Shown here: piece by piece, positions 15,473 through 24,549 of the stretch
How the letters are laid out: each line of letters begins with the position of its first letter
Position numbering within the stretch: the first letter of the stretch is position 1
DNA from: Arthrobacter sp. Soil764
GTDB lineage: Bacteria; Actinomycetota; Actinomycetes; Actinomycetales; Micrococcaceae
Length of the DNA: 64,000 nucleotides
Direction of reading: 5' to 3'
Assembly (NCBI RefSeq): GCF_001428075.1
Contig: NZ_LMSI01000005.1
Coordinates: 51,708 to 115,707 of the forward strand
Translations under genes and position numbers: made by a program
Notes under the pieces: model-generated
Databases searched by the model: none
The model's input: the letters and a program-made list of their open reading frames with translations, nothing else
What the model was told of the DNA's origin: nothing

Positions 15473-16407
15473 CCCTCACGCCGTTAGCCTCGAACAACGC
15501 ACTGGACGACGATCCGCGCCGCTATGAGCACCTGAGCACTATCCGGCTGGAAGACCCGGATGCCGTGGCGCGCGCCGCCAAGTCCCGCCGGCGCCATCCG
15601 GGCCTGAAGTCGGGCCGGCAGAACTTCATTGTTGCCGCAGACCACCCCGCCCGCGGCGCCCTGGCCGTCGGCAGCGATCCCGTGGCCATGGCTGACCGCC
15701 GCCAGCTGCTGGACCGGCTGCAGATCGCCCTGGCCAATCCCGCCGTCGACGGTGTCCTGGCGTCACCGGACATCATGGACGACCTGCTGCTGCTGGGTGC
15801 CCTGGACGGCAAGCTGGTGTTCGGTTCCATGAACCGCGGCGGCCTGTCCGGGCTGGTCAATGAGTTCGACGACCGCTTCACCGGCCACACGGCCGCTGCC
15901 CTGGAGGCCCTGGGAGCCGACGGCGGCAAGATGCTCACCCGCATCTGCCTGGGAGATCCGGACACCGTCGCAACCCTGGAAGCCACCGCCAAGGCCATCG
16001 ATTCGCTGGCGGAGCGGAAGCTGATCGCCATGGTGGAACCGTTCCTGTCTGTCCGCGAGAACGGCAAAGTCCGCAACGACCTGTCCACCAACGCCGTGAT
16101 CAAGTCCATCGCCATCGCCGAAGGCCTGGGCTCCACCAGCGCCTACACCTGGATGAAGCTTCCCGTGGTGGCCGAAATGGAACGCGTCATGGCCGCCACC
16201 ACCATGCCCACCGTCCTGCTGGGCGGGGACCCGGACGGCACCCAGGACGAGGTCTTCGCGTCCTGGCAGGCCGCACTGGCGCTTCCCGGCGTCCAGGGCC
16301 TCACCGTTGGCCGGACCCTGCTCTACCCGGCAGACGGGGATGTCGCCGGCGCCGTCGCCAGCGCCGCCTCGCTGCTGCACCACACCACTGAAATCCCGGA
16401 GAACTAG
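15469..16407 (+). CDS. DeoC/LacD-like class I aldolase, candidate 2-deoxy-5-keto-gluconate 6-phosphate aldolase
   Basis: 312 residues, GTG start overlapping the iolC stop. TIM-barrel Schiff-base aldolase family: NFIVAADHPARGA near 52-64, K154 in ADGGKMLTRI and K230 in YTWMKLP, the latter a good candidate for the Schiff-base lysine. No class II IolJ is present in the window, so this gene most likely cleaves DKG 6-phosphate to DHAP and malonic semialdehyde, the step after IolC. That assignment rests on position in an otherwise complete pathway. Confidence 0.8.
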   Translation: MTLTPLASNNALDDDPRRYEHLSTIRLEDPDAVARAAKSRRRHPGLKSGRQNFIVAADHPARGALAVGSDPVAMADRRQLLDRLQIALANPAVDGVLASPDIMDDLLLLGALDGKLVFGSMNRGGLSGLVNEFDDRFTGHTAAALEALGADGGKMLTRICLGDPDTVATLEATAKAIDSLAERKLIAMVEPFLSVRENGKVRNDLSTNAVIKSIAIAEGLGSTSAYTWMKLPVVAEMERVMAATTMPTVLLGGDPDGTQDEVFASWQAALALPGVQGLTVGRTLLYPADGDVAGAVASAASLLHHTTEIPEN

Positions 16408-16409
16408 CC

Positions 16410-18389
16410 ATGGGCACAACAACAGGAACGCGCAGGATGACGGTGGCGCAGGCCGTCGTCGAATACCTTTCCAAGCAATACACAGTCGATTCCATCGGTG
16501 GTGTTGAGTACCGTGATCGCCTGATCCCGGGGACTTTCGGGATCTTCGGGCACGGCAACGTGGCCGGCGTGGGCCAGGCGCTGAAGCAGTACCAGCAGCT
16601 GGACCCGGCCATCATGCCGTATTACCAGGGCCGGAACGAACAAGCCCAGGTCCACCAGGCCGTGGGATACGCCCGGCACACCCGCCGGCGTCAGACGTAC
16701 GCGGTCAGCACCTCGATCGGTCCGGGTTCTTCGAACCTGCTGACCGGTGCCGCGCTGGCCACCACCAACCGGCTGCCGGTCCTGTTGCTGCCCAGTGACA
16801 CGTTTGCCACCCGCGCCGCGGATCCGGTCCTGCAGCAGCTTGAGCAGCCCTACGCCTACGACATCACGGTCAATGACGCGTTCCGGCCGCTGTCCAAGTT
16901 CTTTGACCGGGTCACCCGGCCCGAGCAGCTGTTCTCCGCGTTCCACCACGGCCTGCGCGTCCTGACGGACCCGGCCGAGACCGGCGCGGTGACCATCTCG
17001 CTGCCGCAGGACGTCCAGGCCGAGGCCTTCGACGTCCCGGCGGAGTTTCTGGCCGAGCGTGAGTGGCGAATCCGCCGCCCTGAGGCCGACGACGACGACA
17101 TCGCCCGCGCCGCCGCTGCCATCCAGGCCGCGAAGCGCCCGCTGATCATCGCCGGCGGCGGCGTCCTCTACGCCTACGCCAACGATGAACTCGCGAAGTT
17201 CGCCGAGCTGACGGGCATCCCCGTGGGCAACACCCAGGCCGGCGTCGGCGTCCTGCCCTGGGACCACCAGCACTCCCTGGGCGCCATCGGCTCCACCGGC
17301 ACGACGGCGGCCAACACCATCGCTGCCGAGGCGGACCTGATCATCGGCATCGGCACGCGCTACGAGGATTTCACCACCGCGTCCCGGACCGCGTTCCAGA
17401 ACCCGGACGTGCGCTTCATCAACATCAACGTGGCCCCGATCGATGCCTATAAGCACGGGACCACGCTCCCGATCGTGGCCGATGCCCGCAAGGCGCTGGT
17501 GAAGCTCAACGCGGCACTGGGCGGCTACCGGGTCGGCGCCGACCTGGAGCGACGCGTCGCGGCCGAGAAGAAGCGCTGGAATGCCACCGTGGACGAGGCC
17601 TTCGACACCCGCTACACCCCGCTGCCCGCCCAGAATGAGATCATCGGCGCCACCAACCGGGCCATGGATCCCCGAGACGTGGTCATCTGCGCGGCAGGGT
17701 CCCTGCCCGGGGACCTGCACAAGATGTGGCGCGTCCGGGACCCGTTCGGCTACCACGTCGAATATGCCTACTCCTGCATGGGCTACGAGATCCCGGGCGG
17801 CCTCGGCGTCAAGCGTGCAGCGCTTGCAGAAGCGGCGGAAAGTACGACGGCGGGCGGCGAGGGCCGCGCGGACGTCCGGGACGTCGTCGTCATGGTGGGG
17901 GACGGCTCTTACCTGATGATGCACACCGAACTGGTCACCGCCGTCGCCGAACGCATCAAACTGATCGTGGTCCTGATCCAGAACCACGGCTACGCCTCCA
18001 TCGGCTCCCTCTCCGAATCCCTCGGCTCCCAGCGGTTCGGCACCCAGTACCGGGCACTGAACGAGGAACAGCACAGCTTCGACGAAGGCGAGACCCTGCC
18101 GGTGGACCTGGCCCTGAACGCCGAGTCCCTGGGCGTGAAGGTCATCCGGATCGAACCGGGGGAGAAGGTCATCGCCGAACTCGAGCAGGCCATCCGCGAT
18201 GCCAAGGCCGCTCCGGAGCGCAGCGGACCCATCCTGATCCACGTCGAATCCGATCCTCTCCTGGACGCACCGTCCTCCGAGTCCTGGTGGGACGTCCCCG
18301 TCTCCCAGGTCTCCGAACTCGACTCCACCAAGCAGGCCTTCCAGACCTACGTCGACCACAAGTCACGCCAGCGCAAACTGCTCGGCTGA
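16410..18389 (+). CDS. iolD: 3D-(3,5/4)-trihydroxycyclohexane-1,2-dione hydrolase
   Basis: 659 residues, typical IolD length. Thiamine-diphosphate enzyme with three domains: pyrimidine-binding (about 10-190; PYYQGRNEQAQVHQAVGYA contains the activating Glu), central (about 215-345) and PP-binding (about 420-600) with VGDGSYLMMHTEL and QNHGYASIGSL. It hydrolyses the ring of the dione to 5-deoxy-glucuronate. It starts 2 bp after the aldolase gene, so is co-translated. Confidence 0.96.
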   Translation: MGTTTGTRRMTVAQAVVEYLSKQYTVDSIGGVEYRDRLIPGTFGIFGHGNVAGVGQALKQYQQLDPAIMPYYQGRNEQAQVHQAVGYARHTRRRQTYAVSTSIGPGSSNLLTGAALATTNRLPVLLLPSDTFATRAADPVLQQLEQPYAYDITVNDAFRPLSKFFDRVTRPEQLFSAFHHGLRVLTDPAETGAVTISLPQDVQAEAFDVPAEFLAEREWRIRRPEADDDDIARAAAAIQAAKRPLIIAGGGVLYAYANDELAKFAELTGIPVGNTQAGVGVLPWDHQHSLGAIGSTGTTAANTIAAEADLIIGIGTRYEDFTTASRTAFQNPDVRFININVAPIDAYKHGTTLPIVADARKALVKLNAALGGYRVGADLERRVAAEKKRWNATVDEAFDTRYTPLPAQNEIIGATNRAMDPRDVVICAAGSLPGDLHKMWRVRDPFGYHVEYAYSCMGYEIPGGLGVKRAALAEAAESTTAGGEGRADVRDVVVMVGDGSYLMMHTELVTAVAERIKLIVVLIQNHGYASIGSLSESLGSQRFGTQYRALNEEQHSFDEGETLPVDLALNAESLGVKVIRIEPGEKVIAELEQAIRDAKAAPERSGPILIHVESDPLLDAPSSESWWDVPVSQVSELDSTKQAFQTYVDHKSRQRKLLG

Positions 18390-18430
18390 CGCCTGCTCCC
18401 TCCAAGACCCACCACTCAAGGAAGAGTCCC

Positions 18431-19942
18431 ATGACTGCCACCACCACTGAAACCGTCATTAACCACTTCATCAACGGCGCGGAGACCGCCGGCGAGGGTG
18501 ACCGCACCACTCCGGTATACAACCCCGCCACCGGTGCCGTGTCCGCCACGCTGCGCCTGGCCAACCGCGCCGACCTGGAGGCCACTGTCGCGGCCGCCCG
18601 CAAGGCCGCCGATACTTGGGGGGACATCTCCCTGGCCAAGCGCACCGCGGTGCTGTTCAAATTCCGCGAGCTGGTCGCCTCCCACATCGAGGAGCTGGCT
18701 CAGCTGGTCACGGCCGAGCATGGCAAGGTCATCTCCGACGCCAAGGGCGAAATCGGCCGCGGCCTGGAAGTCATCGAGTACGCCTGCGGCATCCCAACGC
18801 TGCTCAAGGGCGACTACTCAGACCAGGTCTCCACCGGCATCGATGTGTTCAACTTCCGCGAACCCCTCGGCGTAGTCGCCGGCATCACCCCGTTCAACTT
18901 CCCGGTGATGGTGCCGCTGTGGATGGCGCCGATGGCCATCGCCACCGGGAACGCGTTCATCCTCAAGCCCTCCGAACGCGACCCCTCCGCCTCGCTGCTG
19001 CTGGCCAAGCTCTGGAAGGAAGCCGGCCTGCCCGACGGCGTGTTCCAGGTCCTGCACGGCGACAAGGAAACCGTGGACGGACTCCTGACCCACCCGGACG
19101 TGGATGGCATCTCCTTCGTCGGTTCCACCCCGATCGCCCAGTACGTCCACGAGACCGCCACCAAGCACGGCAAGCGGGTCCAGGCACTGGGCGGGGCGAA
19201 GAACCACGCCATCGTGATGCCCGACGCCGACCTGGACAACGCCGCCGACCACCTCGCCGCCGCCGCCTTCGGTTCCGCCGGTGAACGCTGCATGGCCATC
19301 TCCGTCGCCGTGGCCGTCGGGGACGCAGCCGACCTCATCGTTAAGAAGGTCGAAGAACGCGCCTTGGCCGTCAAGGTCAAGAACGGTACCGAACCCGACG
19401 CCGAAATGGGCCCGGTCATCACCCCGGCTTCCAAGGAACGCATCGTCCGGATCGTCACCGAAGCCGAGGCTGCCGGCGCCGCCATGGTGGTGGACGGCCG
19501 CGACCTGGTGGTCCCCGGCCACGAAGACGGCTTCTGGGTAGGCCCCACCGTGATCGACCACGTCAAGACCGAAATGACCGCCTACCAGGAGGAAATCTTC
19601 GGACCTGTCCTCGTGGTGGTCCGCGTGGACACCCTCGAAGACGGCATCGCACTGATCAACGCCAACCCGTACGGCAACGGCACCGCCATCTTCACCTCCT
19701 CCGGCGCCGCCGCCCGCAAGTTCCAGCGCTCCGTCACCGTCGGCATGATCGGCATCAACGTGCCCCTGCCTGTCCCGGTGGCCTACCACTCCTTTGGCGG
19801 CTGGAAGGCATCCCTCTTCGGCGACAAGCACATCTACGGCCCCGAAGGCGTATCCTTCTACACCCGCGGGAAGGTGGTCACCTCCCGCTGGCCCGAAACC
19901 CACCACGCCTCCGGCGCCTCCTACAACTTCCCCTCCAACTAG
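18431..19942 (+). CDS. mmsA: CoA-acylating methylmalonate/malonate semialdehyde dehydrogenase
   Basis: 503 residues from ATG 18431 (ribosome site AAGGAAGAG). ALDH superfamily, MMSDH branch: catalytic C287 in FGSAGERCMA, cofactor segment GITPFNFPVMVPLW, and GGAKNHAIVMPDADLD in place of the general-base Glu motif of hydrolytic ALDHs. Converts malonic semialdehyde to acetyl-CoA at the end of inositol catabolism (IolA role) and may also act in valine breakdown. It follows iolD by 41 bp. Confidence 0.95.
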   Translation: MTATTTETVINHFINGAETAGEGDRTTPVYNPATGAVSATLRLANRADLEATVAAARKAADTWGDISLAKRTAVLFKFRELVASHIEELAQLVTAEHGKVISDAKGEIGRGLEVIEYACGIPTLLKGDYSDQVSTGIDVFNFREPLGVVAGITPFNFPVMVPLWMAPMAIATGNAFILKPSERDPSASLLLAKLWKEAGLPDGVFQVLHGDKETVDGLLTHPDVDGISFVGSTPIAQYVHETATKHGKRVQALGGAKNHAIVMPDADLDNAADHLAAAAFGSAGERCMAISVAVAVGDAADLIVKKVEERALAVKVKNGTEPDAEMGPVITPASKERIVRIVTEAEAAGAAMVVDGRDLVVPGHEDGFWVGPTVIDHVKTEMTAYQEEIFGPVLVVVRVDTLEDGIALINANPYGNGTAIFTSSGAAARKFQRSVTVGMIGINVPLPVPVAYHSFGGWKASLFGDKHIYGPEGVSFYTRGKVVTSRWPETHHASGASYNFPSN

Positions 19943-19955
19943 AACCCACAACCCC

Positions 19956-20070
19956 CATCGATTGCTCCGTACATGTCGTTATGAGCGTCCAAAACGACAC
20001 CTGGGCCCACGCCGGCAGGGTTCCCTGGCCGAGCTTGCGAGGCGAGGGAGCCGGTGGGGAGCAATCGATG
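19956..20070. repeat. 115-bp inverted-repeat element (REP/MITE-like) inside the iol operon
   Basis: Perfect 13-bp terminal inverted repeats CATCGATTGCTCC (19956-19968) and GGAGCAATCGATG (20058-20070) flank 89 bp. Inside, TGTCGTT (19974-19980) pairs with AACGACA (19993-19999), and CCTGGCC/GGCGAGG form a second imperfect stem. No protein is encoded. It fills nearly the whole mmsA-iolE gap. No second copy was seen in the window. Confidence 0.75.
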
Positions 20071-20084
20071 CAAAGGAACAGACC

Positions 20085-20996
20085 ATGACTGAGAACAAGC
20101 TGATCATCGGCACGGCACCGGACTCCTGGGGCGTCTGGTTCGCGGACGATCCCAAGCAGACCCCCTGGGAACGCTTCCTCGACGAAGTGGCCGAGTCCGG
20201 CTACAAGTGGATCGAGCTGGGCCCGTACGGCTACCTTCCCACCGACCCCGCCCGCCTGGCGGAAGAGCTCAAGCAGCGCGACCTCAAGGTCACGGCGGGC
20301 ACCGTGTTCACCGCCTTCCACCGGGGCCTGGACCAGTGGGAAACCGCGTGGGAGCCGGCCCGCAAGGTGGCCGAACTCACCGCGGCCATGGGCGGCGAGC
20401 ACATCGTAGTCATCCCGGCCATGTGGCGCGACGACGTCACCGGCGAAGCCGTGGAAAGCGGCACCCTGGGCGAGAAAGCCTGGAGCGACTTGTTTACCGG
20501 GCACAACCGCCTGGGCAGGACCCTGCTGGAGGACTTCGGCCTGAAGCAGCAGTTCCACTCGCACGCAGATTCCCACGTGGGTGCGCAGCAGGACATTGAG
20601 ACGCTCCTGGGCGCCACGGACCCGCAGTACCTGAACCTCTGCCTGGACACGGGGCACGCCGAATACTGCGGCGCCTCCAGCCTGGACCTGATCAAGAACT
20701 ACCCGGACCGGATCGGCTACCTGCACCTGAAGCAGATCAACCCGGACATCCTCAAGAAGGTTAACGAGGAGAACATGACGTGGGCCGCCGCCAACCTGGC
20801 CGGCGTCATGACCGAACCGCCCAACGGCCTGCCGGACCTGCGCGCGGTCATTGAAGCCGTGGAAGCCCTGAACCGGCCCATCTTCGGCATCGTGGAGCAG
20901 GACATGTACCCGGTGGCCTTCGACGTGCCTATGCCCATCGCCAAGCGCACCCGCAACTACCTGCTGTCCTGCGGCTCCCGCACCGCCGTCAGCTAA
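20085..20996 (+). CDS. iolE: myo-Inosose-2 dehydratase
   Basis: 303 residues from ATG 20085, with AAAGGA upstream; the open frame extends further 5' but only through the repeat element. TIM barrel of the xylose-isomerase-like clan: GTAPDSWGVW (10-19) is the IolE N-terminal hallmark, and QFHSHADSHVG, CLDTGHAEYCG, YLHLKQINPD and GIVEQDMYP carry the metal and substrate residues. Dehydrates 2-keto-myo-inositol to the trihydroxycyclohexane-dione used by IolD. Confidence 0.96.
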   Translation: MTENKLIIGTAPDSWGVWFADDPKQTPWERFLDEVAESGYKWIELGPYGYLPTDPARLAEELKQRDLKVTAGTVFTAFHRGLDQWETAWEPARKVAELTAAMGGEHIVVIPAMWRDDVTGEAVESGTLGEKAWSDLFTGHNRLGRTLLEDFGLKQQFHSHADSHVGAQQDIETLLGATDPQYLNLCLDTGHAEYCGASSLDLIKNYPDRIGYLHLKQINPDILKKVNEENMTWAAANLAGVMTEPPNGLPDLRAVIEAVEALNRPIFGIVEQDMYPVAFDVPMPIAKRTRNYLLSCGSRTAVS

Positions 20997-21025
20997 CCTC
21001 CGCCACACACCAAAGGACGAAAACA

Positions 21026-22039
21026 ATGACTGAAAACCTCCGCGTCGCCGTCATCGGCGCAGGCCGCATGGGCGCCGACCACATCCAGCGCCTCAACAAG
21101 CGCATCCACGGAGCTGAAGTTGCCGCCGTCGTCGACGTCGACCTCGCCCGCGCCCAGGCCGCCATCGAAGGCATCCCCGGCGCCGTGGCCCTGGCCGACG
21201 CCGAGGAAGCCCTCAACAATGGCGACGTCAACGCGGTCCTGATCGCTACCCCCGGCTTCCTACACGAGGACATCCTGCTCAAGGCGATCGCCAAGGACAT
21301 CCCGATCCTTTGCGAAAAGCCGCTCACCCCGGACGCCGAGTCCTCCTGGAAGATCGTCCAGGCCGAGGTGGCGCTGGGCCACAAGCGGATCCAGGTCGGT
21401 TTCATGCGCCGCTTCGACGCCGAATACGCCTCGCTGGGCAAGATCATCCGCGACCACGAACTGGGCGAACTGCTGATGCTGCACCACCAGCACCGCAACC
21501 CGAGCACTCCTGAGGGCTTCACGAACGAGATGCTCATCAACGACTCCGTGGTCCACGAGTTCGACGCCATCCGGTTCTTCACCGGCGAGGAAATCACCAG
21601 CATCCAGGTCCGCCTGGGCAAGGCCACCCGGAACGCTCCGAATGGCCAGCACGACCCCCAGCACGTCCTGCTGGAGACCGAATCCGGCGTCCTGGCCGAC
21701 GTCGAAATCTATGTCAATGCCAAGTTCGGCTACGAAGTTGCCACCCAGGCTTCCTTCGAAGACGGCATCGTCAGCATCGGCGGCGACAAGGGACCCTACA
21801 CCCGCAGCTCCGGCCGTTGGGGCGGCAATGTCACCCCCGGCTTCGAAGAGCGTTTCGGCGCAGCGTACGACGTCGAAATCCAGTCGTGGGTGGACGCGGC
21901 ACTCAAGGGCGAAATCGGCGGCCCCTCCGCCTGGGACGGGTACGCCACCGCTGCGTGCTGCGAGGCCGGCGTCGAAGCACAGAAGAACGGCGAAAAGGTC
22001 GCCGTGAAGCTGGCTGCGAAGCCCGACCTCTACAAGTAG
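21026..22039 (+). CDS. iolG: Inositol 2-dehydrogenase
   Basis: 337 residues, Gfo/Idh/MocA family. NAD-binding VIGAGRMGADH (9-19), EKPL (about 98-101) and the catalytic segment NDSVVHEFDAIRF with Asp and His. Oxidises myo-inositol to 2-keto-myo-inositol, the first step. 29 bp after iolE with AAAGGA; a strong terminator-like hairpin follows, though iolH continues downstream. Confidence 0.95.
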   Translation: MTENLRVAVIGAGRMGADHIQRLNKRIHGAEVAAVVDVDLARAQAAIEGIPGAVALADAEEALNNGDVNAVLIATPGFLHEDILLKAIAKDIPILCEKPLTPDAESSWKIVQAEVALGHKRIQVGFMRRFDAEYASLGKIIRDHELGELLMLHHQHRNPSTPEGFTNEMLINDSVVHEFDAIRFFTGEEITSIQVRLGKATRNAPNGQHDPQHVLLETESGVLADVEIYVNAKFGYEVATQASFEDGIVSIGGDKGPYTRSSGRWGGNVTPGFEERFGAAYDVEIQSWVDAALKGEIGGPSAWDGYATAACCEAGVEAQKNGEKVAVKLAAKPDLYK

Positions 22040-22047
22040 GACAGGCG

Positions 22048-22076
22048 AAGGGGACGGAGCCATTTCCGTCCCCTTT
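22048..22076 (+). terminator. Hairpin with T-run between iolG and iolH
   Basis: Perfect 11-bp stem AAGGGGACGGA (22048-22058) with TCCGTCCCCTT (22065-22075), 6-nt loop. It may lower expression of the distal iolH-transporter pair. Confidence 0.75.
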
Positions 22077-22112
22077 CCGTTCCTTTGACTGATCCACAAT
22101 GGAGTGTTTTTC

Positions 22113-22988
22113 GTGAAAATCGCACTTGACCCCACCCCGTTCCATCACTCGCACAGCCTGCTGGAGTTCCCCAAAGTGGTGGCGGACCTCGGCTACAAGT
22201 ACATGCAGATGACCCCGCACGCGGACTTCATCCCCTTCTTCAACCACCCCAAAGCGGACGATGAACTGGTGGGCCAGCTGAAGAAGGCCTGCCGCGACGC
22301 CGGAATCGAGATCGCCTCGGTCCTTCCGGTCCTCCGCTGGTCCGGCCCCGACGAGGATGCCCGCGAGGCAGCCGTCCGCTACTGGAAGCGCGCCATCCAG
22401 ATCACCGTGGACCTGGGCGTCAGCACCATGAACACCGAGTTCAGCGGCCGGCCCGAAAAGGCTGAAGAATCCGAGCGGGCGTTCTACCGTTCCATGGAGG
22501 AACTGCTGCCCATCATCGAACGCGAGGGCATCGACCTGCTGATCGACCCCCACCCCGACGACTTCGTGGAGGAAGGCCTTGCCGCCATCCGCGTGATCCG
22601 CGGCGTGAACTCGAAGAACGTGGGCATGGTCTACGTGGCCTCACACAGCTTCCACATGAAGAACTCCCCGCTGGACATCATGAGGGCCGCCGGGGACAAA
22701 CTGCGCCTGGTCCACGTGGCCGACACCATGGACCACCACGCTTCCCACGGCCTGCGGTACATCACTAACCCGCCAGGCAACCCGGTCCGCGTGCACCAGC
22801 ACCTGAAGATCGGCGACGGCGACGTGAACTGGGATGAGTTCTTCGGCGGGCTGAAGGAGATCGGCTTCCTGGACCGGGAGAATACTGTGATGGTCTCCAG
22901 CGTCTTTGCCGAAAATGAACATGCCGAGGAGGTCTCCCGCTACCAGCTGGAGACCATGAAGCAGCACGTCCAAAAGGTCAGCGTATGA
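22113..22988 (+). CDS. iolH: IolH-like sugar phosphate isomerase/epimerase
   Basis: 291 residues from GTG 22113, 8 nt after GGAG; a GTG at 22104 overlaps that ribosome site. TIM barrel: KIALDPTPFHHSHSLLEFP at the N-terminus and LLIDPHPDDFVEEG, SHSFHMKN and LRLVHVADTMDHHASHG contain conserved acidic and His residues. IolH is a conserved but poorly defined inositol-cluster member, perhaps an isomerase for scyllo- or chiro-inositol derivatives. Overlaps the transporter start by 4 bp (ATGA). Confidence 0.85.
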   Translation: MKIALDPTPFHHSHSLLEFPKVVADLGYKYMQMTPHADFIPFFNHPKADDELVGQLKKACRDAGIEIASVLPVLRWSGPDEDAREAAVRYWKRAIQITVDLGVSTMNTEFSGRPEKAEESERAFYRSMEELLPIIEREGIDLLIDPHPDDFVEEGLAAIRVIRGVNSKNVGMVYVASHSFHMKNSPLDIMRAAGDKLRLVHVADTMDHHASHGLRYITNPPGNPVRVHQHLKIGDGDVNWDEFFGGLKEIGFLDRENTVMVSSVFAENEHAEEVSRYQLETMKQHVQKVSV

Positions 22989-24424
22989 GTTCGCCTGTTT
23001 CCGGCAAAGCAACCGTGAAGCAGCCCGGCAACCACCAGCGGGCGCTGCGGACCGTCACCATCATCTCCACGTTCGGCGGGCTCCTGTTCGGCTACGACAC
23101 CGGCGTAATCAACGGCGCCCTGCCCTACATGCAGGAAGACCTGGGCCTCACCCCGCTGACCGAGGGCCTGGTCACCTCGTCCCTGCTGTTCGGAGCCGCC
23201 TTTGGCGCCCTGTTCGGCGGACGCCTGGCGGACCGCAACGGCCGGCGCAAGATGATCATGGTGCTGGCCATCATCTTCCTGCTGGGCACGCTGGGCTGCA
23301 CGTTTGCGCCCAGTACCGAAGTGATGATCGCGGCCCGGTTCATCCTGGGGCTCGCGGTGGGCGGTGCGTCCGTCACGGTTCCCGTGTACCTGGCCGAGGT
23401 ATCGCCGAGCAACCGGCGCGGCCGGATCGTCACCCAGAACGAGCTTATGATCGTCACCGGCCAGCTGCTCGCCTTCATCTTCAACGCCTACCTGGGCAAT
23501 TCGTTCGGCGAGTCCCACGGCATCTGGCGCTGGATGCTGGTCATCGCCACCCTGCCGGCCATCGCCCTGTGGATCGGGATGAACTTCATGCCGGAGAGCC
23601 CCCGCTGGCTGGCCTCCATTGGCAGCTTCGGCGAGACGCTCAGCGTGCTGCAGCGGATCCGTTCACAGGAGCAAGCGCGCAGGGAGTTCGAAGAAGTCAA
23701 GGCCATGGCAGTGGAGGACTACAAGTCCAAGATGGGCTCCTGGAAGGACCTGGGCATCCCGTGGCTGCGCAGGATCTTCTTTGTGGGGCTGGGCCTTGCA
23801 GTGATCCAGCAAATCACCGGCGTGAACTCGATCATGTACTACGGAACGCAGATCCTGTCGCAGTCCGGCTTCGGCCGCGAAGCTGCGCTGACGGCCAACA
23901 TCGCCAACGGCGCCATCTCGGTGCTCGCCACCTTCGTCGGGATTTGGCTGCTGGGCAAGGTGGGCCGGCGCAGGATGCTGATCACCGGCCAGGTGGGAAC
24001 CACGACGGCGCTGCTGCTCATCGGCCTCTTCTCCCTGATCCTGCCCGAAGGCTCAGCCCGCGGTTTCGTCATCCTGTCCCTCACCGTGACGTTCCTGGCG
24101 TTCCAGCAGGGTGCCATCTCCCCGGTGACGTGGCTGATGCTCTCGGAAATCTTCCCGTTGAAGATCCGGGGCCTGGGCATGGGCGCGTCGGCCTTCCTGC
24201 TATGGATCGTGAACTTCCTGATCGGATTCGGCTTCCCGCAGCTGCTGGCCGCCATCGGGATCTCCAATACGTTCTTCGTCTTCGCAGCCCTTGGCGTAGG
24301 CGCCATCGCCTTTGCCGCAAGGTACGTGCCCGAGACCAAGGACAAGAGCCTGGAGGACCTGGAGCACTACTTCAAGAACGTTGCCGGCAGCAAAGCCGGT
24401 GCCACCGAAGCGAAGGTTCCCTGA
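22985..24424 (+). CDS. iolT: Sugar porter MFS transporter, probable myo-inositol:H+ symporter
   Basis: 479 residues, 12 membrane segments. Sugar-porter signatures: GGLLFGYDTGVINGAL (first segment), RLADRNGRRK (loop 2-3), PESPRWL (end of segment 6), QQITGVNSIMYY (segment 7) and PETKDKSLEDLE (C-terminus). Co-translated with iolH in the iol operon, so inositol is the likely substrate. The second porter at 29377 is a paralog. Ended by the 32-bp palindrome at 24451. Confidence 0.9.
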   Translation: MSSPVSGKATVKQPGNHQRALRTVTIISTFGGLLFGYDTGVINGALPYMQEDLGLTPLTEGLVTSSLLFGAAFGALFGGRLADRNGRRKMIMVLAIIFLLGTLGCTFAPSTEVMIAARFILGLAVGGASVTVPVYLAEVSPSNRRGRIVTQNELMIVTGQLLAFIFNAYLGNSFGESHGIWRWMLVIATLPAIALWIGMNFMPESPRWLASIGSFGETLSVLQRIRSQEQARREFEEVKAMAVEDYKSKMGSWKDLGIPWLRRIFFVGLGLAVIQQITGVNSIMYYGTQILSQSGFGREAALTANIANGAISVLATFVGIWLLGKVGRRRMLITGQVGTTTALLLIGLFSLILPEGSARGFVILSLTVTFLAFQQGAISPVTWLMLSEIFPLKIRGLGMGASAFLLWIVNFLIGFGFPQLLAAIGISNTFFVFAALGVGAIAFAARYVPETKDKSLEDLEHYFKNVAGSKAGATEAKVP

Positions 24425-24450
24425 CCGGTCCAGCCACAGCCGTCCCAAGC

Positions 24451-24482
24451 AACGCCCCTTTGAGGATCCTCAAAGGGGCGTT
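24451..24482. terminator. Bidirectional hairpin terminator
   Basis: A perfect 32-nt palindrome, AACGCCCCTTTGAGGA and its complement, between the end of the iol operon and the convergent MarR gene. Confidence 0.8.
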
Positions 24483-24503
24483 GCCGTCCTGGACGTTTTT
24501 GTC

Positions 24504-24548
24504 GCGGGCGCTGCTGCCGCGGGCGCTGCTGCCGCGGGCGCTGCTGTC
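24504..24548 (+). repeat. 15-bp tandem repeat, three copies
   Basis: GCGGGCGCTGCTGCC at 24504-24518 and 24519-24533, and a third copy with one change at 24534-24548. It sits directly after the stop of the MarR gene. Length variation between strains would be expected. Confidence 0.8.
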
Positions 24549-24549
24549 C

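Noticed and set aside
19794..20084. N-terminal extension of IolE
   Set aside because: It reads through the end of mmsA and the inverted-repeat element; IolE homology and a ribosome site begin at 20085.
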